DNA of 64,000 bases from Citrobacter amalonaticus (GTDB lineage: Bacteria; Pseudomonadota; Gammaproteobacteria; Enterobacterales; Enterobacteriaceae): NCBI RefSeq assembly GCF_002918555.1, contig NZ_PQMB01000002.1, positions 482,410-546,409 on the forward strand. Reading direction: 5' to 3'. The notes below the pieces were generated by a model. That model was given only the letters and a program-made list of their open reading frames with translations, searched no databases and was not told the DNA's origin. The position numbers and the translations under genes were made by a program. This document shows positions 24,741 through 33,550 of the stretch, one piece after another. Every line of letters begins with the position of its first letter. Within the stretch, counting starts at the first letter, position 1.

Positions 24741-25896
24741 TAAATAGCTGCGCCGAATAGTAGATCACTTAAAGGGAACTCAGTCCGGATTGTGCGATCT
24801 GATCAATCGCTGAATATCCCAAATCACTAACCGGACTGAGCGATGCCGATCATAGCACCAATCCCCCGAGCAGAACGACGCCTGATGCAGAAAGCTATCC
24901 ATAAGACACGTGATAAAAATCATGCACGCAGACTGACTGCCTTACTGATGCTGCACCGGGGGGACCGTGTTAGCGACGTCGCCAGAACGCTCTGCTGCGC
25001 CCGTTCATCCATTGGACGCTGGATTAACTGGTTTACGCTGTCGGGTATTGAAGGCCTGAAATCGTTGCCTGCCGGACGTTCCCGTCGCTGGCCATTTGAG
25101 CATATCTGCACACTGTTACGTGAACTGATAAAGCATTCTCCCGGTGATTTTGGTTATCAACGTTCACGCTGGAGCACTGAGTTATTGGCAATAAAAATCA
25201 ATGAGATAACAGGTTGCCAGTTACATGCAGGAACCGTTCGTCGTTGGCTACCTTCTGCAGGGCTTGTCTGGCGAAGGGCCGCCCCAACGCTACGTATCCG
25301 TGATCCACATAAGGATGAAAAGATGACGGCAATCCACAAAGCGCTGGACGAATGCAGTGCAGAACATCCGGTATTTTATGAAGATGAAGTGGATATCCAC
25401 CTTAATCCCAAAACCGGCGCAGACTGGCAACTGCGCGGACAGCAAAAACGCGTGGTAACGCCCGGTCAGAATGAAAAATACTATCTGGCTGGGGCGCTAC
25501 ACAGTGGAACAGGCAAAGTCAGCTACGTTGGTGGAAACAGCAAAAGTTCGACGCTGTTCATCAGCCTGCTAAAACACCTCAAAGCCACGTACCGGCGGGC
25601 GAAAACTATCACGCTAATCGTGGACAACTACATTATCCATAAAAGCCGGGAAACCCAGCGCTGGCTGAAACAGAATCCGAAGTTCAGGATAATTTATCAA
25701 CCGGTTTACTCGCCATGGGTGAACCACGTAGAGCGGCTATGGCAAACACTTCACGACACGATAACGCGCAATCATCAGTGTCGTTCAATGTGGCAGTTGC
25801 TGAAAAAAGTTCGCCATTTTATGAAAACCGTCAGCCCATTTCCTGGGGGAAAACATGGCCTGGCAAAAGTGTAGCGGTATTAGGCGCAGCTATTTA
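24741..25896 (+). mobile_element. Complete IS630 with TA target duplication
   Basis: An element of about 1152 bp (24743-25894) with near-perfect terminal inverted repeats (AATAGCTGCGCC at the left, GGCGCAGCTATT at the right) flanked by TA. The outer bases are C on the left and G on the right, so the original site was CTAG, the known IS630 preference. It carries an intact transposase. It sits inside the decayed prophage and probably arrived late, because it is the only complete IS here. Confidence 0.9.
24843..25874 (+). CDS. IS630 transposase
   Basis: A 343-residue IS630/Tc1-superfamily transposase, nearly identical by memory to the Shigella sonnei IS630 protein. An N-terminal helix-turn-helix (VSDVARTLCCARSSIGRWIN) is followed by the DDE catalytic domain: YEDEVDIHLNPK (first Asp), TLIVDNYIIHKS (second Asp), YSPWVNHVERLWQ (Glu). 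It cuts and pastes the element into TA within CTAG. No frameshift or stop is seen, so it may be active. Confidence 0.95.
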   Translation: MPIIAPIPRAERRLMQKAIHKTRDKNHARRLTALLMLHRGDRVSDVARTLCCARSSIGRWINWFTLSGIEGLKSLPAGRSRRWPFEHICTLLRELIKHSPGDFGYQRSRWSTELLAIKINEITGCQLHAGTVRRWLPSAGLVWRRAAPTLRIRDPHKDEKMTAIHKALDECSAEHPVFYEDEVDIHLNPKTGADWQLRGQQKRVVTPGQNEKYYLAGALHSGTGKVSYVGGNSKSSTLFISLLKHLKATYRRAKTITLIVDNYIIHKSRETQRWLKQNPKFRIIYQPVYSPWVNHVERLWQTLHDTITRNHQCRSMWQLLKKVRHFMKTVSPFPGGKHGLAKV

Positions 25897-25929
25897 GATA
25901 GAAAAAAACGCCATCGATGATGGTAGTAA

Positions 25930-26145
25930 TCACAAAGAATACATTGCTCTATCTCTACGCTCCTGAATACGCATACCATAATACTGGCGTTGGTTGCCAC
26001 ACATCCAGCAAGAGCACAAGCAAGGGGTTCGATAAACAATTCCTAAAGCAACCAACCCACCAGAACCCACATTGTGGTAATGGTTTCGCTTGGCTTTAAG
26101 TCTTTTGGCGTGATGCCGACGCATCGCGCGTTTTTGTGGTTTCAT
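25930..26145 (-). CDS. Small Cys-rich conserved protein (CSCWMCGN type)
   Basis: A 71-residue protein starting MKPQKRAMRRHHAKRLKAKR at 26145 with GGAG ribosome site. A basic N-terminus is followed by RTPCLCSCWMCGNQRQYYG, a Cys cluster matching a small family of enterobacterial and phage proteins with a CxCxxCGNxR motif, probably binding zinc. It occurs in prophages and in chromosomes; function is not known. The longer frame to 26247 includes unlikely sequence. Confidence 0.6.
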   Translation of the reverse strand: MKPQKRAMRRHHAKRLKAKRNHYHNVGSGGLVALGIVYRTPCLCSCWMCGNQRQYYGMRIQERRDRAMYSL

Positions 26146-26278
26146 GATAGAACTCCATAAACATTCAGGAGCAGCCACACCTTCGCATGACCGCCTCAAC
26201 GGGAGTTCTGAATAGATAATTTGTCTCATCATAAAATCTAACACCAATGCTTAGATGCATGAAGCCAATCTGAGTGAG

Positions 26279-26993
26279 CTACTGCAACTTAGCCCCCCCC
26301 ATAACAAACCGTTTATCATCTTTGTTATAAGCTTCAAAATTTAAGGATTTCCCTTCGTTAGACCTCACGATATTTACTTCGCCATGATCGCCACCAACTC
26401 CTTTCATTGTGAAAGAAGTAGTCTCCTGACCTGCAAAGCTGCTATTACTGATATCGCTTTGGTAATAGGCTTTACCGTCAACAATCATATCTACACGCCC
26501 GCTGTTATGAAGGTACAGCTTAGTGTGATGCCATTTACCTGTCCCGGTCAGATCGCCAGTGAGGAATTCGCAGTTAAAAGAAACATCGCCTTTTTTACAT
26601 TCCGACGCCATTTCTTCTCTCCCTGTGGCTATCATCTCAGCAATGGAAGGGGAATCTGTAGGTGGGGTTATGCGCGGAACATCCCCCAGCAGTTGAACCA
26701 ACTTTTCACGCACAAAGTCAGGCTTTTGCGAATGCACCAGGCGCGGCGCGGTAAATGACTGGACGATCCCAGCATTAATGCGTTCAGGAAGATTTCCCTT
26801 AACCGCAAAAAGGCAGTCCTCGCTATTGGCGCGAGTCATATGCCCCATTCCCATTACCAGTTTGTCTGTCTGGCGGCTTCCGCACTTGTTCCAGGTGAAG
26901 CCTTTCATTGTCATCAGACGGAACCCCCCACGCTTCAACCACCTTCAAAGCTTCAAGCGGCTGCGTCGGAATGCGGTCTGTTAATGTCTGCAT
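26279..26993 (-). pseudogene. Chimeric relic: MT-A70 adenine methyltransferase fragment fused to unknown C-terminus
   Basis: From ATG 26993 (GAGGAAAG ribosome site) the frame reads MQTLTDRI, then PTQPLEALKVVEAWG, which is MT-A70 N6-adenine methyltransferase sequence lacking the N-terminal part with the DPPW catalytic motif. A six-G tract at about 26925-26930 shifts the frame; with five G it would continue FRLMTMKGFTWNKC, HMTRANSEDCLFAVKGN, LVQLLGDVPRI, all typical of phage MT-A70 enzymes. After VPRI the family C-terminus is replaced by unrelated sequence (ITPPTDSPSIAEMI... to VMGGAKLQ). It cannot be an active enzyme. The foreign tail may be the remnant of a separate secreted protein gene. Confidence 0.65.
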
Positions 26994-27015
26994 ATTGGTC
27001 TTTCCTCGATACAAG

Positions 27016-27162
27016 TTAAACGCTGGTCAGGCGCTGTGTTTCCTGTATGGCTTGTAATGCCTGTGCTATACGCTGCGGTCGATCCCTGGCATCAAGCAGC
27101 AAGGCAATAATCGCCGCGGCAAAATCACGAATCGCAATGCAAATTAACTGCTGAGTGGTCAT
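27016..27162 (-). CDS. Small phage ORF beside the integrase
   Basis: A 48-residue frame starting MTTQQLICIAIRDFAAAIIA, with a hydrophobic first half and a charged helical second half (RDRPQRIAQALQAIQ). It lies divergently from the integrase, just upstream of the MT-A70 relic start. Size and place suit a small early lambdoid gene. No motif identifies it. Confidence 0.4.
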   Translation of the reverse strand: MTTQQLICIAIRDFAAAIIALLLDARDRPQRIAQALQAIQETQRLTSV

Positions 27163-27170
27163 TCCCAGCT

Positions 27171-28175
27171 GTGCATAACAAACTTCCTCCACGCGTCTAC
27201 GCGAATAAATATAGCTATTACTACAAGCCCACAGCTAAAGAGTGCATCACCATCGGGCCGGTTAGTATGAAGTTATCGCAACTCTGGGGAAAATATGAAG
27301 CTCTGCTGAATGAGCAAAGCAACATTATGACGTTCAGCAAACTATGGGGGCTGTTTTTAAAAAGTGCATATTATCTTGAACTCAAGCCTCGTACCCAGAA
27401 AGATTATTTACAGCACCAGAAAAAGTTATTAGCGGTATTCGGTAAAATAACGGCAGATAAAATTAAAACGGAAGATGTACGGAAATTTATGGATCGCCGA
27501 GGATTACAGAGTAAGACTCAGGCAAATCACGAAATGAGCAGCATGTCGCGTGTGTACAGGTGGGGATATGAAAGAGGAATGGTGAAAGGAAATCCTTGTC
27601 AGGGTGTGAGTAAATTCAAAGCTGTGGCGCGTGGTCGTTATATTACTGATGCAGAGTACGAAGCTATTTATCAGGAAGCTGATGCAGTGACACGTGTCGC
27701 TATGGAGATAGCCTATCTGTGCGCAGCACGACAGGCAGACGTGTTGGGTCTGCAATGGCGCCAGGTTACACCGGAGGGGATCTTCATCCAGCAGGGGAAA
27801 AACAGCGTCAGCCAAATCAAACAGTGGACTGAACGACTGCGCCAGGCTTTTGAGCTGGCGAAAACATTCTCTACGCCGAACAATCCGGGCTCATGCGTGA
27901 TACTGGGGACGCACGGAAGCGGATTCGGTAAACGGGGATTCAGTCACCACTGGGAAGATGCCAGGCATAGAGCATCAGTAAAATTGGGTTATATGCTGGA
28001 CTGTACTTTCCACGATCTGAAAGCAAAAGGCATCTCTGATTACGAAGGAAGTAGTCGCGATAAACAGTTGTTCAGCGGACACAAAACGGAGAGTCAGGTT
28101 CTGATTTATGACCGAAAAACTAAGGTCTCTCCTACCCTCGACAGACCGCCGATTCAGGAAAGATATTCTAAGTGA
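27171..28175 (+). CDS. int: Tyrosine-recombinase prophage integrase (serT-associated)
   Basis: A 334-residue phage integrase. An N-terminal arm-binding domain (MHNKLPPRVYANKYSYYYKP) and SAM-like core domain (about 50-145) precede the catalytic domain with Arg187 (CAARQADVLGLQW), His281 in FHDLKAKGISD, His304 (GHKT) and Tyr313 (VLIYDRK). HDLK replaces the usual HxxR; as I recall this also occurs in integrases of the HK620 group. It starts at GTG 27171. It lies 68 bases from the 3' end of tRNA-Ser, as expected for a phage integrated there. Frame intact. Confidence 0.92.
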   Translation: MHNKLPPRVYANKYSYYYKPTAKECITIGPVSMKLSQLWGKYEALLNEQSNIMTFSKLWGLFLKSAYYLELKPRTQKDYLQHQKKLLAVFGKITADKIKTEDVRKFMDRRGLQSKTQANHEMSSMSRVYRWGYERGMVKGNPCQGVSKFKAVARGRYITDAEYEAIYQEADAVTRVAMEIAYLCAARQADVLGLQWRQVTPEGIFIQQGKNSVSQIKQWTERLRQAFELAKTFSTPNNPGSCVILGTHGSGFGKRGFSHHWEDARHRASVKLGYMLDCTFHDLKAKGISDYEGSSRDKQLFSGHKTESQVLIYDRKTKVSPTLDRPPIQERYSK

Positions 28176-28202
28176 ATATTCTAAGTCGGTTCTAACAGAC
28201 AA

Positions 28203-28240
28203 AAAACAAAGGGGTTACCTTTCGGTAACCCCTTGTTTAA
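28203..28240. terminator. Strong hairpin between int and serT, probable bidirectional terminator
   Basis: GGGGTTACC-TTTC-GGTAACCCC with TTGTTT on the plus side and TTTGTTTTTT on the minus side. It can end both int and the tRNA transcript. Confidence 0.8.
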
Positions 28241-28242
28241 TC

Positions 28243-28330
28243 TGGCGGAAGCGCAGAGATTCGAACTCTGGAACCCTTTCGGGTCGCCGGTTTTCAAGAC
28301 CGGTGCCTTCAACCGCTCGGCCACACTTCC
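28243..28330 (-). tRNA. serT: tRNA-Ser(UGA)
   Basis: An 88-nt minus-strand tRNA with long variable arm and encoded CCA. It begins GGAAGTGTGGCCGAGCGG and has anticodon loop CTTGAAA (anticodon UGA, reads UCA). It is the same as E. coli serT by memory and is the apparent integration target of the prophage whose integrase lies next to its 3' end. Confidence 0.97.
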
Positions 28331-28474
28331 GGAATGAGGCGCACTATAAACATCCCGATGCGCCGTGTAAAGCCCGAATGCGTTCGTTTGCCTGAAAAAT
28401 AGTCAAAATGCCATTAATAGCCTGAAATAACAACAAATTGACCATTTTAGCAGCATAAAATCAGCCTGTAGTGC

Positions 28475-30103
28475 TTAATGTTTTTTGATGTACATATCTT
28501 TGGTGTAGTAGTTGCCAAGCCTGTCCGGGATAAATCCTCCCACCCACGGCTTTACCAGATGTGTACGTACATAGTGATAGAGAGGCATTGCGGGAACATC
28601 CTGCCCCAAAAGATCTTCCGCCTGCTGATAGTATTTCCCCCGTTCTGTCAGCGAACTGGCTTTAGCCGCGTTCAGCATTGCCTCATCGTAGGCGGCATTG
28701 CTGTACAGCGTCGTGTTTTCACTATCACCCGTACGGAATATATTGAGAAAACTCGACGCGTCGTCGTAGTCCGCTATCCACGCATAACGCACTACGTCGA
28801 AATTGCCGGTGTGCATAGTATCAAGCATGGTTTTCCACTCCTGATTTTGTAGTTTCGCCTCCACGCCCAGGTTTTTCTTCCACATGGATGACGCGGCAAT
28901 GGCAATGCGCTGGTGAGTTTCAAAAGTGTTATAGAGTAGATTGAAGGTGAGTGGATGCTCCGGACCGAATCCAGCTTCAGACAGCAGCTTTTTCGCTTCA
29001 GCGATCCGTTTATCGCGCGGCCACGAGGCGTACTCCGGGTCATGCAGTTGTATACCCCCGATTTCAGGCTGGCTTATCAGCCACGCGGCAAGCTGTCCCT
29101 GCCCCATGACTTTTTCAGCAATAATGTCTTTATCCAGCGCCAGATTCAGCGCACGACGAACGCGCGGATCGTTGAACGGCGCCCGCGTGGTATTGAACAT
29201 GTAGTAATAGGTCGACAGCTGTGGGGAAACGCGTAGCTCATCACCCATCGTCTTTTTCAACTGCGCAAACTGATTCACCGGCACGCTGAAGACAATGTCA
29301 ATTTCCCCAGCCTTGTAGCGATTGACATCTGCCGATTCTGAGCTGATGGGCAGGTACGTGACTTTATTAATTACCGTGTTTTTATCGTCCCAGTAATGCG
29401 TGTTACGCACTGCAACAATTCGCTCATTCACTACCCACTGCGAAAGCCTGTAAGCCCCACTGCTGACAAAATGCTCCGGCTTTGTCCATTTATCACCAAA
29501 GCGACCAATCAGTACTTTATCCAGCGGTACCAGCGACGGATGCGCCAGCATTGCCAGAAAAGCAGCGGTTGGCTGGGTCAGCGTGACTTCCAATGTAGTA
29601 TCATTCAGCGCTTTTACCCCGAGCGTGGCAGGATCTTTTTTACCCTGGGCAATATCAGCCGCATTGGCAACATGCATATTACCCAGATAGGTTGCATACG
29701 GTGAGGCGGTTTGCGGTAAAACAAGCCGTTGCCAGCTCCAGACGATGTCCTGCGCGGTGATAGCAGAACCATCAGACCACATAATGCCGGGGCGCAAATG
29801 AAAAACCCAAACGGTGTTATTCTTATTCTCCCAGGATGCCGCCAGACGCGGTTCAACCACCCCCTGTGGGTTGACGGCGACAAGACCATCAAACATATCG
29901 CTGATTAAATTAAACTCGACGTTACTTTCAACTTTATGCGGATCCAGTGATGCGGGTTCACTACCGTTGTTTCTGACCAACTCCTGCTTATCCGCCAGTG
30001 CAGTCCCGGCGGGTACCGTTGCCGCCCATGCAGCAGCATTCATCACCATCAACGCGGCGACCAGCAGGGTGCGATTCAGTGTTTTTGATTTGTGTTGAGT
30101 CAT
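28475..30103 (-). CDS. OppA-family peptide-binding protein of an ABC transporter
   Basis: A 542-residue periplasmic solute-binding protein (SBP_bac_5). The signal peptide ends AAWA, followed by motifs close to OppA and MppA: ELVRNNGSEPASLDPHKVES, WSDGSAITAQDIVWSWQRL, FNDPRVRRALNLALDKDIIA. It should bind oligopeptides (OppA) or murein tripeptide (MppA). No permease or ATPase genes are near, so it probably feeds a transporter encoded elsewhere, such as OppBCDF. E. coli K-12 lacks it at this position between serT and yccA. Orthology to OppA itself is excluded by context. Confidence 0.88.
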   Translation of the reverse strand: MTQHKSKTLNRTLLVAALMVMNAAAWAATVPAGTALADKQELVRNNGSEPASLDPHKVESNVEFNLISDMFDGLVAVNPQGVVEPRLAASWENKNNTVWVFHLRPGIMWSDGSAITAQDIVWSWQRLVLPQTASPYATYLGNMHVANAADIAQGKKDPATLGVKALNDTTLEVTLTQPTAAFLAMLAHPSLVPLDKVLIGRFGDKWTKPEHFVSSGAYRLSQWVVNERIVAVRNTHYWDDKNTVINKVTYLPISSESADVNRYKAGEIDIVFSVPVNQFAQLKKTMGDELRVSPQLSTYYYMFNTTRAPFNDPRVRRALNLALDKDIIAEKVMGQGQLAAWLISQPEIGGIQLHDPEYASWPRDKRIAEAKKLLSEAGFGPEHPLTFNLLYNTFETHQRIAIAASSMWKKNLGVEAKLQNQEWKTMLDTMHTGNFDVVRYAWIADYDDASSFLNIFRTGDSENTTLYSNAAYDEAMLNAAKASSLTERGKYYQQAEDLLGQDVPAMPLYHYVRTHLVKPWVGGFIPDRLGNYYTKDMYIKKH

Positions 30104-30370
30104 GATCCATTGCCTTATTTATTTTTGATGACATCGTGTTTACGCTTAATAGCAAAAGCACAATAAGGCAATGTTTTTCAGTAACCTATAAGATATTGAT
30201 CTTCTTTACGTGTATAATCGGCACTTCCATCTGGTTTGCATTTATTTATCAAAATAAAATGCTAAACATGTTCGGAATCAAATGCGTAAAGATGGGTAAA
30301 ACCGCTGTGTGATTGTCGTTGATTTTATTATCCTCCAGCATTAATTGCATCTGTCATAAGAGAGTGACTC

Positions 30371-31030
30371 ATGGACCGTATTGTTAGTTCTTCACATGAC
30401 CGTACATCGCTACTCAGCACAAATAAAGTGCTGCGCAACACCTATTTCCTGCTGAGCCTGACGCTGGCGTTTTCTGCTATTACAGCAACCGCCAGCACCG
30501 TATTAATGCTGCCGTCGCCAGGTCTGATTCTGACACTGGTGGGTATGTATGGCCTGATGTTCCTGACCTATAAAACCGCGAATAAACCAACCGGTATCCT
30601 GTCTGCTTTTGCCTTCACTGGCTTTCTGGGTTACATCCTGGGGCCAATCCTGAACGCCTACCTGTCGGCGGGCATGGGTGACGTTATCGGTATGGCGCTG
30701 GGCGGTACAGCTCTGGTCTTCTTCTGCTGCTCTGCCTATGTGCTGACCACTCGTAAAGACATGTCCTTCCTCGGCGGTATGCTGATGGCGGGGATTGTGG
30801 TGGTGCTGATCGGAATGGTTGCGAATATCTTCCTGCAACTGCCGGCACTGCATCTGGCCATCAGCGCGGTGTTTATCCTGATTTCTTCGGGCGCAATCCT
30901 GTTTGAAACCAGCAACATCATCCGTGGTGGTGAGACAAACTATATCCGCGCCACCGTCAGCCTGTACGTTTCGCTGTACAACATCTTTATCAGCCTGCTC
31001 AGCATCCTGGGCTTCGCCAGCCGCGATTAA
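30371..31030 (+). CDS. yccA: YccA, FtsH protease modulator (Bax inhibitor-1 family)
   Basis: A 219-residue inner-membrane protein with seven hydrophobic segments, near identical to E. coli YccA. It binds the FtsH/HflKC protease complex and slows degradation of membrane proteins such as jammed SecY. The N-terminal cytoplasmic tail ([16 protein letters not shown]) is needed for its own turnover in E. coli. The gene has its own upstream region; in E. coli it neighbours serT and tusE, as here. Confidence 0.95.
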   Translation: MDRIVSSSHDRTSLLSTNKVLRNTYFLLSLTLAFSAITATASTVLMLPSPGLILTLVGMYGLMFLTYKTANKPTGILSAFAFTGFLGYILGPILNAYLSAGMGDVIGMALGGTALVFFCCSAYVLTTRKDMSFLGGMLMAGIVVVLIGMVANIFLQLPALHLAISAVFILISSGAILFETSNIIRGGETNYIRATVSLYVSLYNIFISLLSILGFASRD

Positions 31031-31031
31031 G

Positions 31032-31373
31032 TCAACAGCTTAAGTAAAAGCCCCCCTCTCCAGGAGGGGGTCTAACACTGACGATAAAAACGGAGATTTT
31101 CACGCGACTGACAGGCACCTCCCCCTCAAAACGAAATCCCAATCGCGGTACGGTCACAATCAAAGAACAGTTGTCCCCTGACATCTGAAAACTTTTTCGT
31201 AACTCGCTCACAGCCTTATTCAGATTATTTCCTGAAGGGGTAAAACCATACTCCTCCCGGCCCCGGGTAATTAATTGTTCACGGCTTAGATCACAACCTT
31301 TTATTGCGAATAAACTTCTGCAACACACGTACGGCAGGAGCCGACAGCATAATTGCTGACTCAGGCTGACCAA
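31032..31373 (-). pseudogene. Winged-helix (CadC/OmpR-type) regulator fragment
   Basis: The frame contains a Trans_reg_C-like winged helix: LSREQLITRGREEYGFTPSG, NNLNKAVSELRKSF and TVPRLGFRFEGEVP. The usual N-terminal strands are poorly matched and the membrane and periplasmic parts of CadC/ToxR-like proteins are missing; after VPVSRVKISVFIV the sequence runs into junk. It is probably the 5' remnant of a ToxR-like regulator that controlled the adjoining fimbrial operon relic. Confidence 0.55.
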
Positions 31374-31486
31374 CCAAACTAATTAAATGAGAGTGTGGAT
31401 CAAACAACAACGAATTATTAAATATAAAGAACATACATAGATCTCAGGTGTTACCGCACGCGGTTATGTTTACATCCTGTTTCCTC

Positions 31487-31683
31487 ACAGGCGCAAGAAC
31501 CCTGCCAGGCCGTGGTCTGGAAAATTGTCGCCTGAATACCAGGATCTGGTTAACTCCGCCACCAGCAACGTTAAAGTGCCTCTGGTAAGTGCAGCGCAGT
31601 TAACCAATGCTGATGGCGATCAGTACCGTGGTGTGGTCAGTCTGATGCTGACTCAGGCGACCACTACGGAAGGCGGTGCATAA
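31487..31683 (+). pseudogene. C-terminal fragment of a CS1-type (alpha) fimbrial major subunit
   Basis: A plus-strand frame without start: LSPEYQDLVNSATSNVKVPL, VSAAQLTNADGDQYRGVVSL, MLTQATTTEGGA and stop at 31683. The ending (YxGVVSLMLTQ) is typical of alpha-fimbrial subunits of the CS1/CFA/I/Tcf group. An usher start follows 66 bases on. The 5' part of the gene is missing, so this is a relic. Confidence 0.5.
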
Positions 31684-31749
31684 ATCCGCGCTACGAAAAA
31701 ATCAGAGGATGAAAGCCCTCTGATGTCAGGATGACGTCGAGGCTTGTTC

Positions 31750-31893
31750 ATGGCTTTTCACACTAAAACTCTTCTTTTTGCCGCCCTACTCCCCGTATCT
31801 ATCCAGCTGGCCTGCGCTGAAATAGCGATTCCTTCCGGCTTTGAGGATCTGGCGAAAAAAATAAAAAAACGTATGTATTCTCCAGCTCCGTAA
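31750..31893 (+). pseudogene. N-terminal fragment of a CS1-type fimbrial usher
   Basis: ATG at 31750 opens a 47-residue frame with a signal peptide (MAFHTKTLLFAALLPVSIQL, AcA site) and mature start EIAIPSGFEDLAKKI, like CooC/TcfC ushers (IPxGFEDL). After that the frame degenerates and stops. The rest of the usher of about 850 residues is absent, replaced by a stretch of about 180 bases before tusE. Confidence 0.5.
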
Positions 31894-32077
31894 CAGGCGG
31901 TACTGACATTATGACTGCCTGGGATAGTGAACCGTATTTTGATTTTTTCATTATTAAAAGCGAGCTGGACAAGCTCAATGTCAGTAATCTGTTGCAGTTG
32001 CTGCTCTGGCTTGAGGTTTATCGCCCGGACCATTTTTTGTTAAACTGCGGGCAGTTTTTTCAGGACAACAAATTGTG

Positions 32078-32407
32078 ATGCTAATTTTTGAAGGTAAAGA
32101 GATCGCTACCGACAGCGATGGCTATTTAAAAGTCTCCTCGCAGTGGAGTGAACCTCTGGCGGCTGTTATTGCGGAAAATGAAGGCATTACACTCTCCCCC
32201 GAACACTGGGAAGTGGTGCGCTTTGTGCGTGATTTCTATCTGGAGTTCAACACCTCACCCGCAATCCGTATGCTGGTTAAGGCAATGGCAAACAAGTTTG
32301 GCGAAGAAAAAGGCAACAGTCGCTATCTGTATCGCCTGTTTCCCAAAGGTCCGGCGAAACAGGCCACCAAAATTGCCGGCCTGCCCAGGCCGGTGAAGTG
32401 TATTTAA
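32078..32407 (+). CDS. tusE: TusE, sulfur carrier for tRNA 2-thiolation
   Basis: A 109-residue DsrC/TusE-family protein. The conserved penultimate Cys108 (KCI end) accepts sulfur from TusBCD and passes it to MnmA for the 2-thio group of wobble uridine in tRNA. The start is ATG 32078 (MLIFEGKE); a GTG just upstream is in frame but not used in homologues. The gene converges with yccX, the ends overlapping by four bases. Confidence 0.96.
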   Translation: MLIFEGKEIATDSDGYLKVSSQWSEPLAAVIAENEGITLSPEHWEVVRFVRDFYLEFNTSPAIRMLVKAMANKFGEEKGNSRYLYRLFPKGPAKQATKIAGLPRPVKCI

Positions 32408-32685
32408 TAGCGAATACTGAAGCCGGTTATCTCCTTACGAGGGCTGTGCGGTTCGCTGAGGACTCTGTCCACACGAGCGGAGCGCGGCCCACCGTCCTTC
32501 AGCCACTTCATCAGCTTCTCAACCTGTGTCGTTTCACCGCAGGCCACCACTTCCACGCTGCCATCGTCCATATTCTTTGCATAGCCGGTTAACCCCAGAC
32601 GCTGCGCTTCATGCTGCGTGGTATAGCGAAACCCTACCCCCTGAACCCGACCATACACCCAGGCGATGATGCAGACTCTGGACAT
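32404..32685 (-). CDS. yccX: Acylphosphatase
   Basis: A 93-residue acylphosphatase. The catalytic loop [10 protein letters not shown] (with Arg) and the conserved Asn in [14 protein letters not shown] are present. It hydrolyses acyl phosphates such as carbamoyl phosphate in the cytoplasm. The ATG at 32685 ([12 protein letters not shown]) is the right start; the longer frame to 32775 overlaps the AraC gene. Confidence 0.94.
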   Translation of the reverse strand: MSRVCIIAWVYGRVQGVGFRYTTQHEAQRLGLTGYAKNMDDGSVEVVACGETTQVEKLMKWLKDGGPRSARVDRVLSEPHSPRKEITGFSIRY

Positions 32686-32746
32686 TGCTGTTCTCCTTCT
32701 TATCGTAAAGGGTGAGCGAACCCGCACGCTAATAGCGTGCGTTTCA

Positions 32747-33535
32747 TTAACGCACCTGCTTTGGCAAACATCCATAGTGCTGGCGGAATCGCGCTGTAAA
32801 CCGGGAGCCGGAAAGATAGCCGCAACGCAGTGCTATCTCGCCAATTGGCAGCGTTGTCGACTGCAACTGAGCAAGCGCACAAGACATGCGAACCTCTTCA
32901 ACAATTTGCCGATAGCTCTGCGATTCCTGCTGAAGTCGTCTGCGCAAAGTCGATGTTCCCATCGCTAAACGACGGGCGATATCTTCTGCTGTCCATAGCT
33001 TAGCAGGCGCCAGCATGACGAGTTGCCGCACCTGCTCCGTCAGATTAAAACTGCGCTCAATAAGCAGCGGCCCTGCTGCCCCATCATGCAAAAGCGCTAA
33101 CAATAATCCCATCGCCTGATGTTCCTGCAATTTTTCCGGCAAGTCCTGACGCACCGCATCCAGCAGCCCCGTCCACATAAACGCCAGCCCCTGACTCATC
33201 GGCGTACAGAGAGAGGTCAGTGTCGCAGGAGGATAATCCTCAACGTACGCTTTTTTAAATTTCGCCATAATCGCAGGCGAAAGCAGCAACAGATCGGAAC
33301 GGAAACGGCCCCGCACCGGTTGGTTGATAATCTCCAGCGGCGTATCTGCCGGGATAATAATTAACTCGCCAGACCTGGCAACCAGACGACTATCATCCTG
33401 AATGATAACTTTGCTGCCCTGGGTAATATGGCAGATAGCGGCCGAAAAAAGTTTCACACGATGCAGGCAATGCAGCTGGCTGGAACGAACTTCTGCCGCC
33501 GTCAGAATATTATGTCGGAAATGTACGTCCTGCAC
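32747..33535 (-). CDS. AraC-family transcription regulator
   Basis: A 262-residue regulator with an N-terminal cupin-like sensing domain ([20 protein letters not shown]) and a C-terminal AraC double helix-turn-helix ([20 protein letters not shown], then [20 protein letters not shown]). Domain order and size are normal. It is followed in the cluster by yccX and preceded by a PEBP-family gene read in the same direction, which may be its target. It is not present in E. coli K-12 here, so it is a lineage-specific insertion. Ligand unknown. Confidence 0.85.
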   Translation of the reverse strand: MQDVHFRHNILTAAEVRSSQLHCLHRVKLFSAAICHITQGSKVIIQDDSRLVARSGELIIIPADTPLEIINQPVRGRFRSDLLLLSPAIMAKFKKAYVEDYPPATLTSLCTPMSQGLAFMWTGLLDAVRQDLPEKLQEHQAMGLLLALLHDGAAGPLLIERSFNLTEQVRQLVMLAPAKLWTAEDIARRLAMGTSTLRRRLQQESQSYRQIVEEVRMSCALAQLQSTTLPIGEIALRCGYLSGSRFTARFRQHYGCLPKQVR

Positions 33536-33550
33536 CGTGTTACCCTCCGC

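Noticed and set aside
31758..32033. A 91-codon minus-strand frame opposite the fimbrial relic
   Set aside because: No motif or ribosome site; the plus strand explains the region better as usher relic.
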